Part shown: one piece after another, positions 8,219 through 16,300 of the stretch
How positions within the stretch are numbered: the stretch's first letter is position 1
Layout: each line of letters opens with the position of its first letter
NCBI RefSeq assembly: GCF_008704855.1
Contig: NZ_CP023691.1
Span: 6,696,001 to 6,760,000 of the forward strand
DNA length: 64,000 nucleotides
DNA from: Streptomyces platensis
GTDB taxonomy: Bacteria > Actinomycetota > Actinomycetes > Streptomycetales > Streptomycetaceae
Direction of reading: 5' to 3'
The notes under the pieces: generated by a model
Told to the model about the DNA's origin: nothing
Database searches by the model: none
What the model saw: only the letters and a program-made list of their open reading frames with translations
Program-made: the position numbers and the translations under genes

Positions 8219-9441
8219 TTGTCGCCTCCGGCGTCCTTGTGGTGCGGGTTCTCCCAGATGACCGTCGCGCCCATGCCGAAGCCGACGCACATGGTGGTCA
8301 GGCCGTAGCGGACCTCCGGCTGCTCCTCGAACTGGCGGGCCAGCTGCGTCATCAGCCGCACACCGGAGGAGGCCAGCGGGTGGCCGAAGGCGATGGCGCC
8401 GCCGTACTGGTTGACGCGCGCGTCGTCGTCGGCGATGCCGTAGTGGTCGAGGAAGGCGAGCACCTGCACGGCGAACGCCTCGTTGATCTCGAAGAGGTTG
8501 ATGTCCTCGATGCCCAGGCCCGCCTTCGCGAGCGCCTTCTCGGTGGCCGGGATCGGGCCGTAGCCCATGACCTCGGGCTCGACACCGACGAAGGCGTAGG
8601 AGACCAGGCGCATCTTGACCGGGAGGTTGTGCTCCCGGGCGAAGTCCTCGGAGGCGATGACCGAGGCGGTGGCGCCGTCGTTGAGACCGGCGGCGTTACC
8701 CGCGGTGACGCGGCCGTGCGTACGGAACGGCGTCTTCAGGCCCGCGAGGTTCTCCAGGGTCGTCCCCGGACGCATCGGCTCGTCGGCGGTGACCAGGCCC
8801 CAGCCCGTCTCGCCGACCTCCGCGTTGGTGTTGCGCACCGAGATCGGGACCAGGTCCTGCTGGATCTTCCCGTTCGCGTACGCCTTCGCCGCCTTCTCCT
8901 GCGAGCGCACGGCGTACTCGTCGGCGCGCTGCTTGGTGATGTGCGGATAGCGGTCGTGGAGGTTCTCCGCCGTCATGCCCATGAACAGGGCCGACTGGTC
9001 GACGAGCTTCTCGCTCACGAACCGCGGGTTCGGGTCGACGCCCTCACCCATGGGGTGGCGGCCCATGTGCTCGACACCACCGGCGATGACGGCGTCGTAC
9101 GCACCGAAGGCGATGGAGCCGGCGGTCGCCGTGACGGCGGTCAGCGCGCCGGCGCACATGCGGTCGATGGAGTAGCCGGGCACGGACTGCGGGAGGCCCG
9201 CCAGGATGCCGGCCGTGCGGCCGATGGTCAGACCCTGGTCACCGATCTGGGTGGTCGCGGCGATGGCGACCTCGTCGATCTTCGCGGGGTCCAGGGCCGG
9301 GTTGCGGCGCAGCAGCTCCCGGATGGCCTTCACGACGAGATCGTCGGCGCGGGTCTCGTGGTAGATGCCCTTCGGGCCCGCCTTGCCGAACGGGGTGCGG
9401 ACGCCGTCGACGAAGACGACGTCCCTAGCGGTACGAGGCAC
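8215..9441 (-). CDS. fadA: Acetyl-CoA acyltransferase (thiolase) of beta-oxidation
   Basis: A 408-residue thiolase that cleaves 3-ketoacyl-CoA with CoA, releasing acetyl-CoA. The nucleophilic Cys is in DRMCAGALTAV, the active-site loops are NEAFAVQ and GGAIAFGHPLASSG, and the second Cys is in MCVGFGMGAT. The GTG at 9441 is chosen because GGAGGAG precedes it by about 9 bases; the reading frame continues upstream but lacks a ribosome site. It is the first gene of the fadA-fadB operon with a 4-base overlap to fadB. Confidence 0.95.
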   Translation of the reverse strand: MPRTARDVVFVDGVRTPFGKAGPKGIYHETRADDLVVKAIRELLRRNPALDPAKIDEVAIAATTQIGDQGLTIGRTAGILAGLPQSVPGYSIDRMCAGALTAVTATAGSIAFGAYDAVIAGGVEHMGRHPMGEGVDPNPRFVSEKLVDQSALFMGMTAENLHDRYPHITKQRADEYAVRSQEKAAKAYANGKIQQDLVPISVRNTNAEVGETGWGLVTADEPMRPGTTLENLAGLKTPFRTHGRVTAGNAAGLNDGATASVIASEDFAREHNLPVKMRLVSYAFVGVEPEVMGYGPIPATEKALAKAGLGIEDINLFEINEAFAVQVLAFLDHYGIADDDARVNQYGGAIAFGHPLASSGVRLMTQLARQFEEQPEVRYGLTTMCVGFGMGATVIWENPHHKDAGGDK

Positions 9442-9679
9442 GTTGGCTCTCCTCCAGGTGCGGGATGGCACTGCTGCTGCGGGGCGCCCCGCGGGGCGCT
9501 TCACACCGACATGCTACTTACGGGTAACCAAGCTGCACACCCCCACCGCCCGGAGCGTTGAAGGTCACACCCGACGGACGCCCCGGCTGCCGGGCGGCCG
9601 CGCCGCAACCGGCGGAAACCGGTGATCGAAATGGGCTGAATGCTGTCGAGTCTTGGGGCAATTCACCCCATCACACACC

Positions 9680-9685
9680 TAAAGT
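9680..9685 (+). promoter_or_regulatory. Candidate -10 box (TAAAGT) for a leaderless lipoprotein mRNA
   Basis: TAAAGT fits TANNNT and ends exactly six bases before the ATG at 9692, the spacing expected if transcription starts on the A of the start codon. No convincing -35 box is visible. Confidence 0.35.
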
Positions 9686-9691
9686 GCCCAT

Positions 9692-10372
9692 ATGGATATG
9701 AAGAGGAGTGGTGTCGTGATCCGGCGCGGGCGTCCGGCGGGCCCGCGCACGATCGGACTGGTCTGTGCCGTCGCCGCCGCGGGCGCGCTGCTGTCGGGCT
9801 GCGGCAGCAGCGGCAGCGACACGGCAAGTCCCCAGAAGAGCGCGGCCCCCTCGCGGGCGGTGCCCGCCACCGCCGCCTCGCTCAACGCGGACCAGGCCCA
9901 GCGCAAGGCCCTGGTTCCCACGGCCAAGGTGGACTACGGGCAGGCGCTGAAGGCCGCGATCGCGGCCGTCCCGTCCTCGGAGGCGATCGCCGCGGAGCTC
10001 AAGGGGACGCCCAGCAGCCCCTATTGGGACACCGTGGTGGCGACGACCGACGGGACGGCATACGCGGTGCGCGTCGACGCGGTCTCCGGCAAGGCTCAGA
10101 AGCCGCAACCCCAGTCGGACGACCCCGACGACAAACAGGAGCTGGCCGCCCGGCTGGGCAAGGCCACCGTCACGGCCCAGCAGGCCGCGCAGACGGCCAC
10201 CGAGAAGACGAAGGGCACCGTCACCACCATCGAGCTCGGCGACGCCGACCACGGCAACGACACCGTGGCGTGGACGGTGGGCGTGGTGACCACCGACGAC
10301 TGGAACGAGACCACGTACGAGATCGACGCGACCAACCGCAAGGTCCTGTGGATGCACGTCGATCAGGACTGA
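9692..10372 (+). CDS. Secreted lipoprotein with PepSY-like repeats
   Basis: A 226-residue protein with a type II signal peptide: basic N-terminus, hydrophobic stretch and lipobox LLSGC, so it should be anchored to the outer face of the membrane by a diacylglyceryl Cys. The mature part has two beta-alpha-beta-like segments reading WDTVVATTDGTAYAVRVDAVSG and TVAWTVGVVTTD...YEIDATNRKVL, the pattern of PepSY domains, which are thought to restrain peptidases or sense the envelope. Two starts are possible: the ATG at 9692 (possibly leaderless) and a GTG at 9716 that has GAGGAG seven bases ahead. The second gives a more usual signal-peptide length. Confidence 0.78.
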   Translation: MDMKRSGVVIRRGRPAGPRTIGLVCAVAAAGALLSGCGSSGSDTASPQKSAAPSRAVPATAASLNADQAQRKALVPTAKVDYGQALKAAIAAVPSSEAIAAELKGTPSSPYWDTVVATTDGTAYAVRVDAVSGKAQKPQPQSDDPDDKQELAARLGKATVTAQQAAQTATEKTKGTVTTIELGDADHGNDTVAWTVGVVTTDDWNETTYEIDATNRKVLWMHVDQD

Positions 10373-10386
10373 GCGACCGTCCCCAC

Positions 10387-10421
10387 CTGCCCCGGGCCGA
10401 GTGCTTCGCCGCCCGGGGCAG
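10387..10421. terminator. Bidirectional hairpin between convergent genes
   Basis: Perfect 11-bp inverted repeat CTGCCCCGGGC / GCCCGGGGCAG with a 13-base loop, placed between the lipoprotein stop and the stop of the convergent RNase D-like gene. Confidence 0.7.
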
Positions 10422-10426
10422 CCGCG

Positions 10427-11701
10427 TCAGCCGGCGTCCGTCAGCAGTGCCTCGGTGAGGATCGGCGCGACCTGCTCGATCTGCCAGGCGCGCGCGCCGT
10501 GGCCGGACAGCACCTCGGCGACCGCTTCCCGGGTCGGCTCGGCCGGCGGCTCCCAGCACAGCCGGCGCACCGTGTCCGGTGTGATCAAGTTCTCCTGCGG
10601 GAGATTCAGCTCCTCGGCGAGCGCGGTGACCGCCGCACGGGCGGCCGACAGCCGGGCCGCGGCGACCGGGTCCTTGTCGGCCCACGCGCGGGGCGGCGGC
10701 GGGCCGTTGAGCGGCTGGCCGGGCTGCGGCAGCTCGCTCTCGGGCAGCGCCCGGGCGCGGTCCACGGCGGCCTGCCACTGCTCCAGCTGCCGGCGGCCCA
10801 TGCGGTGTCCGAAGCCGGGCAGCCCCGCGAGCGCGTGACTGTTCGGCGGCAGGCTCAGCGCCGCCTCCACGATCGCGGCGTCCCCGAGCACCTTCCCGGG
10901 CGAGACGTCGCGCCGCTGGGCGACCTGGTCACGGGCCGTCCACAGCTCCCGTACGACCGCCATCTGGCGGCGCCGGCGGACCTTGTGCATGCCGGACGTA
11001 CGGCGCCAGGGATCCTTGCGGGGCGGCGGCGGGGGAGCGGCGGCGATCGCCGCGAACTCCTGCCGGGCCCACTCCAGCTTCCCCTGCTGCGTCAGCTCCT
11101 CCTCCAGCGCGTCCCGCAGATCCACCAGCAGCTCGACATCGAGCGCGGCATAGCGCAGCCAGGGCTCGGGCAGCGGCCGGGTGGACCAGTCGACGGCGGA
11201 GTGGCCCTTCTCCAGGGCGAAGCCGAGGACGTTCTCGACCATGGCGCCCAGGCCGACCCGGGCGAAGCCGGCCAGCCGTCCGGCCAGCTCGGTGTCGAAC
11301 AGCCGGGTGGGAACCATCCCTATGTCACGCAGACACGGCAGGTCCTGGGTGGCGGCGTGCAGCACCCACTCGGCGTCGCCGATCGCCTCCCCCAGCGCCG
11401 ACAGGTCGGGGCAGCCGACCGGGTCGACCAGCACACTGCCGGCGCCCTGGCGGCGCAGCTGTACGAGGTAGGCGCGCTGGCCGTAGCGGTAGCCGGAGGC
11501 CCGCTCGGCGTCGACGGCCACCGGGCCCGTACCGGCCGCGAAGGCGGCCACGACCTCGGCGAGTGCCTCGTCCGTGGCGGTCACCGGGGGGATGCCCTCG
11601 CGGGGCTCCAGGAGAGGGACCGGCGCCGGTCGGGGGTCCGGAGGCGAGTCTCCGGTTGCTCGCAGTGTCGTGTCTGCTGCGGTCTTTTGGGCGTCGGTCA
11701 C
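10427..11701 (-). CDS. RNase D-like 3'-5' exonuclease with HRDC domain
   Basis: A 424-residue DEDDy exonuclease. Exo I is VAVDAERASG, Exo II lies in VLHAATQDLPCL, and Exo III is YAALDVELL, giving the four acidic metal ligands and Tyr. An HRDC nucleic-acid-binding domain follows from about residue 225 (RELWTARDQVAQRRDVSPGKV), then a C-terminal domain with a proline-rich linker. RNase D-type enzymes trim structured RNA 3' ends such as tRNA precursors; the substrate here is not known. It is followed by the lipoprotein in convergent orientation. Confidence 0.9.
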   Translation of the reverse strand: MTDAQKTAADTTLRATGDSPPDPRPAPVPLLEPREGIPPVTATDEALAEVVAAFAAGTGPVAVDAERASGYRYGQRAYLVQLRRQGAGSVLVDPVGCPDLSALGEAIGDAEWVLHAATQDLPCLRDIGMVPTRLFDTELAGRLAGFARVGLGAMVENVLGFALEKGHSAVDWSTRPLPEPWLRYAALDVELLVDLRDALEEELTQQGKLEWARQEFAAIAAAPPPPPRKDPWRRTSGMHKVRRRRQMAVVRELWTARDQVAQRRDVSPGKVLGDAAIVEAALSLPPNSHALAGLPGFGHRMGRRQLEQWQAAVDRARALPESELPQPGQPLNGPPPPRAWADKDPVAAARLSAARAAVTALAEELNLPQENLITPDTVRRLCWEPPAEPTREAVAEVLSGHGARAWQIEQVAPILTEALLTDAG

Positions 11702-11727
11702 CAGTCAAGGGTATCTGTGTATGCACG

Positions 11728-11761
11728 TCGCCCGTCGAGGGAACGTTCCCTCGACGGGCGA
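11728..11761 (-). terminator. Perfect hairpin after the response regulator gene
   Basis: A 34-base perfect palindrome (17 bp each side, arms TCGCCCGTCGAGGGAAC and complement) lies 17 bases beyond the regulator stop codon and just upstream of the next gene start at 11701. As RNA it can form a 15-bp stem with a 4-base loop. A terminator is most likely. As DNA it could also serve as an operator for the downstream gene. Confidence 0.65.
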
Positions 11762-11778
11762 GCCGGTCGTGTGGACGG

Positions 11779-12441
11779 TCAGTGAATGATGCCGGTACGC
11801 AAGGCGACGGCCACCATTCCGGCCCGGTCGCCGGTGCCGAGCTTGCGGGCAATACGGGCGAGATGGCTCTTGACGGTCAGCGCCGACAGCCCCATCGAAA
11901 CGCCGATGGCCTTGTTGGACTGGCCCTCCGCCACCAGCCGCAACACCTCGACCTCACGCCCCGACAGCTCCCGGTAGCCGCCCGGGTGGCCGGGGGCGCC
12001 CGGGGGACGGCGCTGCATACGGGCCGCGTTGGCGCCGATCGGCGAGGCGCCGGGGCGTCCGGGGAGGCCCAGGTTGGTACGGGTGCCGGTGACGACATAG
12101 CCCTTGACGCCGCCGGCCAGGGCGTTGCGTACGGCCCCGATGTCGTCGGCCGCGGACAGCGCGAGGCCGTTGGGCCACCCCGCCGCCCGGGTCTCGGACA
12201 GCAGCGTGAGGCCGGAGCCGTCGGGCAGGTGGACGTCGGCAACGCAGATGTCGCGCGGATTGCCGACGCGGGGACGAGCCTCCGCGATCGACGACGCCTC
12301 GATCACGTCGCGCACTCCGAGAGCCCACAGGTGGCGGGTGACGGTGGAGCGCACGCGAGGGTCGGCCACGACGACCATGGCCGTCGGCTTGTTCGGGCGG
12401 TAGGCGACCAGGCTCGAAGGTTGCTCGAGAAGAACAGACAC
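11779..12441 (-). CDS. NarL/LuxR-family response regulator, atypical receiver
   Basis: A 220-residue protein with an N-terminal receiver (about 20-130) and a LuxR-type helix-turn-helix at the C-terminus (about 153-215: ELSGREVEVLRLVAEG, ALTVKSHLARIARKLG). The expected phospho-acceptor is Asp69 (CVADVHLPDG). The conserved switch Lys, normally in GYLLKDA, is replaced by Thr118 in GYVVTGT, and the first acidic pair is reduced to one Asp (VADP). No kinase gene is adjacent, so it may work without classical phosphorylation. The GTG at 12441 has GGAGGCCCG before it. Function in transcription is clear from the HTH; targets are unknown. Confidence 0.87.
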   Translation of the reverse strand: MSVLLEQPSSLVAYRPNKPTAMVVVADPRVRSTVTRHLWALGVRDVIEASSIAEARPRVGNPRDICVADVHLPDGSGLTLLSETRAAGWPNGLALSAADDIGAVRNALAGGVKGYVVTGTRTNLGLPGRPGASPIGANAARMQRRPPGAPGHPGGYRELSGREVEVLRLVAEGQSNKAIGVSMGLSALTVKSHLARIARKLGTGDRAGMVAVALRTGIIH

Positions 12442-12736
12442 CGGGCCTCCTGGGGGGAGTGGCGGGGGACGGACGCCCGGCTTGGGGGAGCCGGAATGAT
12501 CCGTGTTTGAAGGGTCACTGACCTCTTCGGCAGCAATCCGGCGGGACTTTAGACTTTGATCACGATTTAGTTAGGGGCAATTCGGGCAAATCGGATGCAT
12601 GATCGATCAGGGTGAGCACCCGGTGCGCACCGAGATGATCAAAGCCGTACGCGATGCCGCCCGGACGTCATCACCGGGCCTCGTCACCGGAACTCGCCAG
12701 GGGGAGGCGGCGGGGCGGGCGGGCGCCGGAACGAGA
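12442..12736. other. Intergenic region, AT-rich core, upstream of the response regulator
   Basis: No gene is seen here. Bases 12545-12610 are conspicuously low in GC for this genome. In the minus direction they contain TAAAGT and CTAACT, possible -10 boxes for the response regulator. A short palindrome GGTGCGCACC lies near 12622. Nothing else is supported. Confidence 0.3.
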
Positions 12737-12772
12737 ACCGGGCCGGCGGTGTGCGAACACCGCCGGCCCGGT
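12737..12772 (-). terminator. Very strong hairpin after the DUF3000 gene
   Basis: Perfect 16-bp inverted repeat ACCGGGCCGGCGGTGT with complement around a GCGA tetraloop, 17 bases beyond the stop codon. Confidence 0.8.
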
Positions 12773-12788
12773 CCGGGGAGCGTGGAAT

Positions 12789-13445
12789 TCAGCGGGGCTG
12801 GGCGCCGCGGCGCTGCGGCAGCGGGACGATCCCGCCGCGCGTCGTCATATCGAGCGGGGCCGGCGGCAGGCCCGCGACCTGGCACAGCAGATCGCACCAC
12901 GCCGACAGATGCGCCGCCAGATCCGGCACCCCGCCGGGACCCTCGGCCGGCGTCCAGGACGCCCGGATCTCGATCTGGGTCGCGGGCTCACGCGCCGCGA
13001 GCCCGCCGAAGTAGTACGAGCCGGCCCGGGTGACCGTCCCGCTCGGTGCGCCGTAGTGCACCCCGCGCGCGTCCAGCGCCCCCGTGAGCCACGACCAGGA
13101 CACCTCCGGCAGCAGCGGATCAGCGCCCATCTCCGGCTCCAGCTCCGCCCGCGCCAGCGTCACCACCCGGAACGTGCCGTGCCAGGTCTCGTCCCCGGCC
13201 GGGTTGTGCAGCACCACCAGCCGGCCGTCCGCCAGATCCCGGTCCTCGCCGTCCGGACCCGCGCCGCGCTCGACGACCGCCGCCTCCAGCGCGTACGCGA
13301 ACGGGGCGAGCCGTTTCGGTGCGGGTGTCGGATCGATCTCGATCTCCGGCCGCAGCCGTGCCGCGCGGAGCGCCTCGACCGCCTGACGGAAGGGGATCGG
13401 GGCCTCGTCCGCGCTGTCCGCGAGGTGTTCGTGAGCCGCAGCCAT
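12789..13445 (-). CDS. DUF3000 family protein
   Basis: A 218-residue actinobacterial protein of unknown function. Recognisable family segments are PFRQAVEALRAARLRPEI near the start, GRLVVLHNPAGDETWHGTFR in the middle and the Trp-rich SWSWLTGAL region with AGSYYFGGLA. No catalytic motif, signal peptide or membrane segment is present, so it should be cytoplasmic. It is divergent from hemE with about 150 bases between the starts, an arrangement I recall as conserved in streptomycetes. The ATG at 13445 has no ribosome site but a TAATCT box seven bases upstream, suggesting a leaderless mRNA. Confidence 0.85.
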   Translation of the reverse strand: MAAAHEHLADSADEAPIPFRQAVEALRAARLRPEIEIDPTPAPKRLAPFAYALEAAVVERGAGPDGEDRDLADGRLVVLHNPAGDETWHGTFRVVTLARAELEPEMGADPLLPEVSWSWLTGALDARGVHYGAPSGTVTRAGSYYFGGLAAREPATQIEIRASWTPAEGPGGVPDLAAHLSAWCDLLCQVAGLPPAPLDMTTRGGIVPLPQRRGAQPR

Positions 13446-13452
13446 GCCCGGA

Positions 13453-13458
13453 AGATTA
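13453..13458 (-). promoter_or_regulatory. Candidate -10 box (TAATCT) for leaderless DUF3000 mRNA
   Basis: On the minus strand TAATCT ends seven bases before the ATG of the DUF3000 gene. With no Shine-Dalgarno sequence in between, transcription probably starts at the start codon. Confidence 0.4.
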
Positions 13459-13592
13459 GGCGGAACCGGGCCCGCATACGGGGAGGACACCCGGTGCGCG
13501 CGTCGCCCATTCGGAGGCGCCCCCGGGCGCATGCGGAGATATCGGCCACCTGCCCCGATCGGCGGGCACGCCGTCGTGCGAAGATTTGGGGC

Positions 13593-14660
13593 GTGAGCGC
13601 CAACCTCAGCCCCGCGGGCCAGCAGCAGACCGGTACGGAACACTCGGCTTTCCTCAAGGCATGCCGACGGGAGCCGGTGCCGCACACCCCGGTGTGGTTC
13701 ATGCGCCAGGCGGGGCGCTCACTCCCCGAATACCGCAAGGTCCGCGAGGGCATCGCGATGCTCGACTCGTGCATGCGGCCCGAGCTGGTCACCGAGATCA
13801 CCCTTCAGCCCGTGCGCCGCCACAACGTCGACGCCGCCATCTACTTCAGCGACATCGTCGTCCCCCTCAAGGCCATCGGCATCGACCTCGACATCAAGCC
13901 CGGCATCGGCCCGGTCGTCGAGAACCCGATCCGCACCCGCGCCGACCTTGAGCAGCTGCGCCCCCTGGAAGCCGGCGACGTCCCGTACGTCACCGAGGCC
14001 ATCGGCATGCTCGTCCGCGAGCTGGGCGGCACCCCGCTGATCGGCTTCGCCGGTGCGCCCTTCACGCTCGCCAGCTACCTCGTCGAGGGCGGCCCGTCGC
14101 GCAATCACGAGCGCACCAAGGCCCTCATGTACGGCGACCCGCAGCTGTGGGCCGACCTCCTGGACCGGCTCGCCGACATCACCGCCACCTTCCTCCAGGT
14201 CCAGATCGCGGCCGGGGCGAGCGCGGTGCAGCTCTTCGACTCCTGGGTCGGCGCGCTCTCGCCGGCCGACTACCGCCGCTCCGTGATGCCGGCCTCCGCC
14301 AAGGTCTTCCGGGCCGTCGAGGGCCTGGGCGTGCCGCGGATCCACTTCGGTGTCGGCACCGGTGAACTCCTCGGCCTGCTGGGCGAGGCGGGCGCGGACG
14401 TCGTCGGCGTCGACTGGCGGGTCCCGCTGGACGAGGCGGCCCGCCGCGTCGGCCCCGGCAAGGCGCTCCAGGGCAACATCGACCCGGCCGTGCTCTTCGC
14501 CCCCCGCGAGGCCGTCGAAACCAAGGCCCGTGAGGTCCTCGACGCCGCCGCCGGCCTTGAGGGCCACATCTTCAACCTCGGCCACGGCGTCCTGCCGACC
14601 ACCGACCCGGACGCGCTGACCCGCCTGGTCGAGTACGTCCACACGCAGACGGCGCGCTAG
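13593..14660 (+). CDS. hemE: Uroporphyrinogen decarboxylase
   Basis: A 355-residue enzyme that decarboxylates the four acetate side chains of uroporphyrinogen III to give coproporphyrinogen III, in the cytoplasm. The N-terminal signature PVWFMRQAGRSLPEYR carries the substrate-binding Arg residues. IYFSDIVVPLKAIG and the GFAGAPFTLASY motif follow, and the C-terminus has HIFNLGHGVLP. The length matches the family. The GTG at 13593 was chosen by comparison with family N-termini; it has no ribosome site but an AAGATT sequence six bases upstream, so it may also be leaderless. Two later pathway genes, cgoX and chdC, lie 5 kb downstream. Confidence 0.96.
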   Translation: MSANLSPAGQQQTGTEHSAFLKACRREPVPHTPVWFMRQAGRSLPEYRKVREGIAMLDSCMRPELVTEITLQPVRRHNVDAAIYFSDIVVPLKAIGIDLDIKPGIGPVVENPIRTRADLEQLRPLEAGDVPYVTEAIGMLVRELGGTPLIGFAGAPFTLASYLVEGGPSRNHERTKALMYGDPQLWADLLDRLADITATFLQVQIAAGASAVQLFDSWVGALSPADYRRSVMPASAKVFRAVEGLGVPRIHFGVGTGELLGLLGEAGADVVGVDWRVPLDEAARRVGPGKALQGNIDPAVLFAPREAVETKAREVLDAAAGLEGHIFNLGHGVLPTTDPDALTRLVEYVHTQTAR

Positions 14661-14703
14661 GGGCGTCTTCCCGATCAGGCCGGACTGATCGAGAAGACAC
14701 CCC
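14661..14703 (+). terminator. Imperfect hairpin after hemE
   Basis: GGGCGTCTTCCCGATCAG and CTGATCGAGAAGACACCCC can pair over most of their length with two mismatched positions and a 6-base loop, immediately after the hemE stop. Confidence 0.6.
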
Positions 14704-14743
14704 TTAGCGGAACCACTCCCGCCGCCAAGGCGTCGTCAAGATC

Positions 14744-16270
14744 ATGCATGCCTCCGCCGACGCCCCGACAGCCGACCTCGCCGCCGCCTGGCAGCTGGTC
14801 GACCACCGCTCCACGGCCGGGACGGCCGATCCGGTCGTCCTCGACTGTGCGCGCCGGCTCGCCGCCGACCCGGGCGGCGAGCACGCCGCCGAGTGGGTCT
14901 ACGGGTTGCTCTCGATGACCCGCTACCTCGCCACGAGGGCGGATGACACGACGGCCGGGCAGGTCGCGGAGGTGCTGCGGACGGCGGCCGGCGCCCTGGA
15001 CGGCCCGCCCTGCGACCACCGCAGCCACCCCTACGAAAGCGCCCTGGAGCAGCTCGATTTCGACGAGCTCCAGTTGGCCGGCAGCGCCCCGGACGTGGTG
15101 CTCCTCGGCAACGGCACGCCGACCGAGGCGGATCCGGCGTGGCAGGAGCCGGGCACCAAGGAGGAGTACCGCTGCCCGCACGCCGTCGCGGTGTTCGCGC
15201 GGATCGCCGCCGAGATCATCGCCCCCGGCTCCCCGCAGGGCATCCCCGAGCACATTCCGCAGCACCACGAGGACTGCATCGAGGACCTCGCGTCGGTCCT
15301 GCACGGCTATCCGCGCGGCGGCGTCGAGCCCGCGTACGAGATCTCCGCCGGTGCCGGTCTCCCCGCGCACCCCACCACGGGAGCCCTCGCCGGGCACCTC
15401 GCCCTGCTCCGCGCCGGATGCTGGGCAGCCGCGTCCGGGACGATCAGGCCGCGCTGGGTGCTCGACGACATGATCGGGACGCTGGAAGACGCCCTGCGGG
15501 AGCTGGCGGGCGCGACCTGTTCCCACGGCGACGGCGTCCACCCCGAGCTCTCCGGCGACCCGGACACCGACGCCGGCACCGGCTACCACCTCCTCACCCC
15601 GGGCGGCCGTGCCCTGCTCCAGCGGAGCTACGAGGACGGCATCGAGGACGCCCCGCCCGCCGCCTGGACCTGCCGCGCCCATCTGGAGGCGCTCGCCCGC
15701 GACACCCTCGGCCATCTCACCGCGGCCCGCGACCGGTTCTTCGGCGAGCGCCGGACGGCGTACCTGGACGCGGACTGCCTGCGCCCCGACGGGACGTGGG
15801 ACGCGGCGCGGCTGGCGGGAGTGCTGCGCGGTGCCGCCGGGGGCGAGGAGCGGACCGAGGACCTCGGGCTGTGGGCTGCCCGCCGCTTCGTGGGCGGCTC
15901 CGGCACCGCCCACGAGCGGCTCATGCTGTTCCTGACCGTGTGTCACAGCCTGGACCTCGCCTACCCGGACCCGCCGCCGTCCGTCTACCGCGAGCTTCGC
16001 CCCGTTCTGGAGAGCGCCGTCGCAGCGCTGCCGGAGACGTGCCCGCACGGGGACGCACACCCGGGAGCGGGGGCCGGTCTGCCCGGCGAGGCCGGTGAGC
16101 ACCTCGCCCACCTCTGCGCCCCGGAGAGCTTCGCCGCCCCGGAGGGCGCGCGGGAGCCGGACGCCTGGGCCTGTCCCCGGAACCTGGCGCCGCTCGCCGA
16201 GGAGTGGCTGGAGTGGTGTGACACCTGGGACGAGGCCGCTGAGGACGGGTACGGCGAGGACGACGACTGA
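14744..16270 (+). CDS. Hypothetical protein with a threefold Cys/His repeat
   Basis: A 508-residue protein I do not recognise. It contains the same layout three times. Each copy has a C-x-H...H-P motif (Cys90-His92-His95; Cys259-His261-His266; Cys433-His435-His439). Each is followed 44-54 residues later by an aromatic-x-Cys motif that opens an Ala/Leu-rich helix (Cys144 in YRCPHAV, Cys310 in WTCRAHL, Cys477 in WACPRNL). The copies are about 170 residues apart. The conserved Cys and His could bind a metal, perhaps zinc, but that is inference. There is no signal peptide or membrane segment; the C-terminus is acidic. The start has only a weak ribosome site. Confidence 0.75.
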   Translation: MHASADAPTADLAAAWQLVDHRSTAGTADPVVLDCARRLAADPGGEHAAEWVYGLLSMTRYLATRADDTTAGQVAEVLRTAAGALDGPPCDHRSHPYESALEQLDFDELQLAGSAPDVVLLGNGTPTEADPAWQEPGTKEEYRCPHAVAVFARIAAEIIAPGSPQGIPEHIPQHHEDCIEDLASVLHGYPRGGVEPAYEISAGAGLPAHPTTGALAGHLALLRAGCWAAASGTIRPRWVLDDMIGTLEDALRELAGATCSHGDGVHPELSGDPDTDAGTGYHLLTPGGRALLQRSYEDGIEDAPPAAWTCRAHLEALARDTLGHLTAARDRFFGERRTAYLDADCLRPDGTWDAARLAGVLRGAAGGEERTEDLGLWAARRFVGGSGTAHERLMLFLTVCHSLDLAYPDPPPSVYRELRPVLESAVAALPETCPHGDAHPGAGAGLPGEAGEHLAHLCAPESFAAPEGAREPDAWACPRNLAPLAEEWLEWCDTWDEAAEDGYGEDDD

Positions 16271-16300
16271 ACCGGGGCGGGCGGGCGCCGTACCGCGGCG

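Noticed and set aside
5726..8308. 860-residue frame on the plus strand opposite fadB
   Set aside because: Antisense to fadB in the frame that avoids stops in GC-rich DNA; no domain is recognisable.
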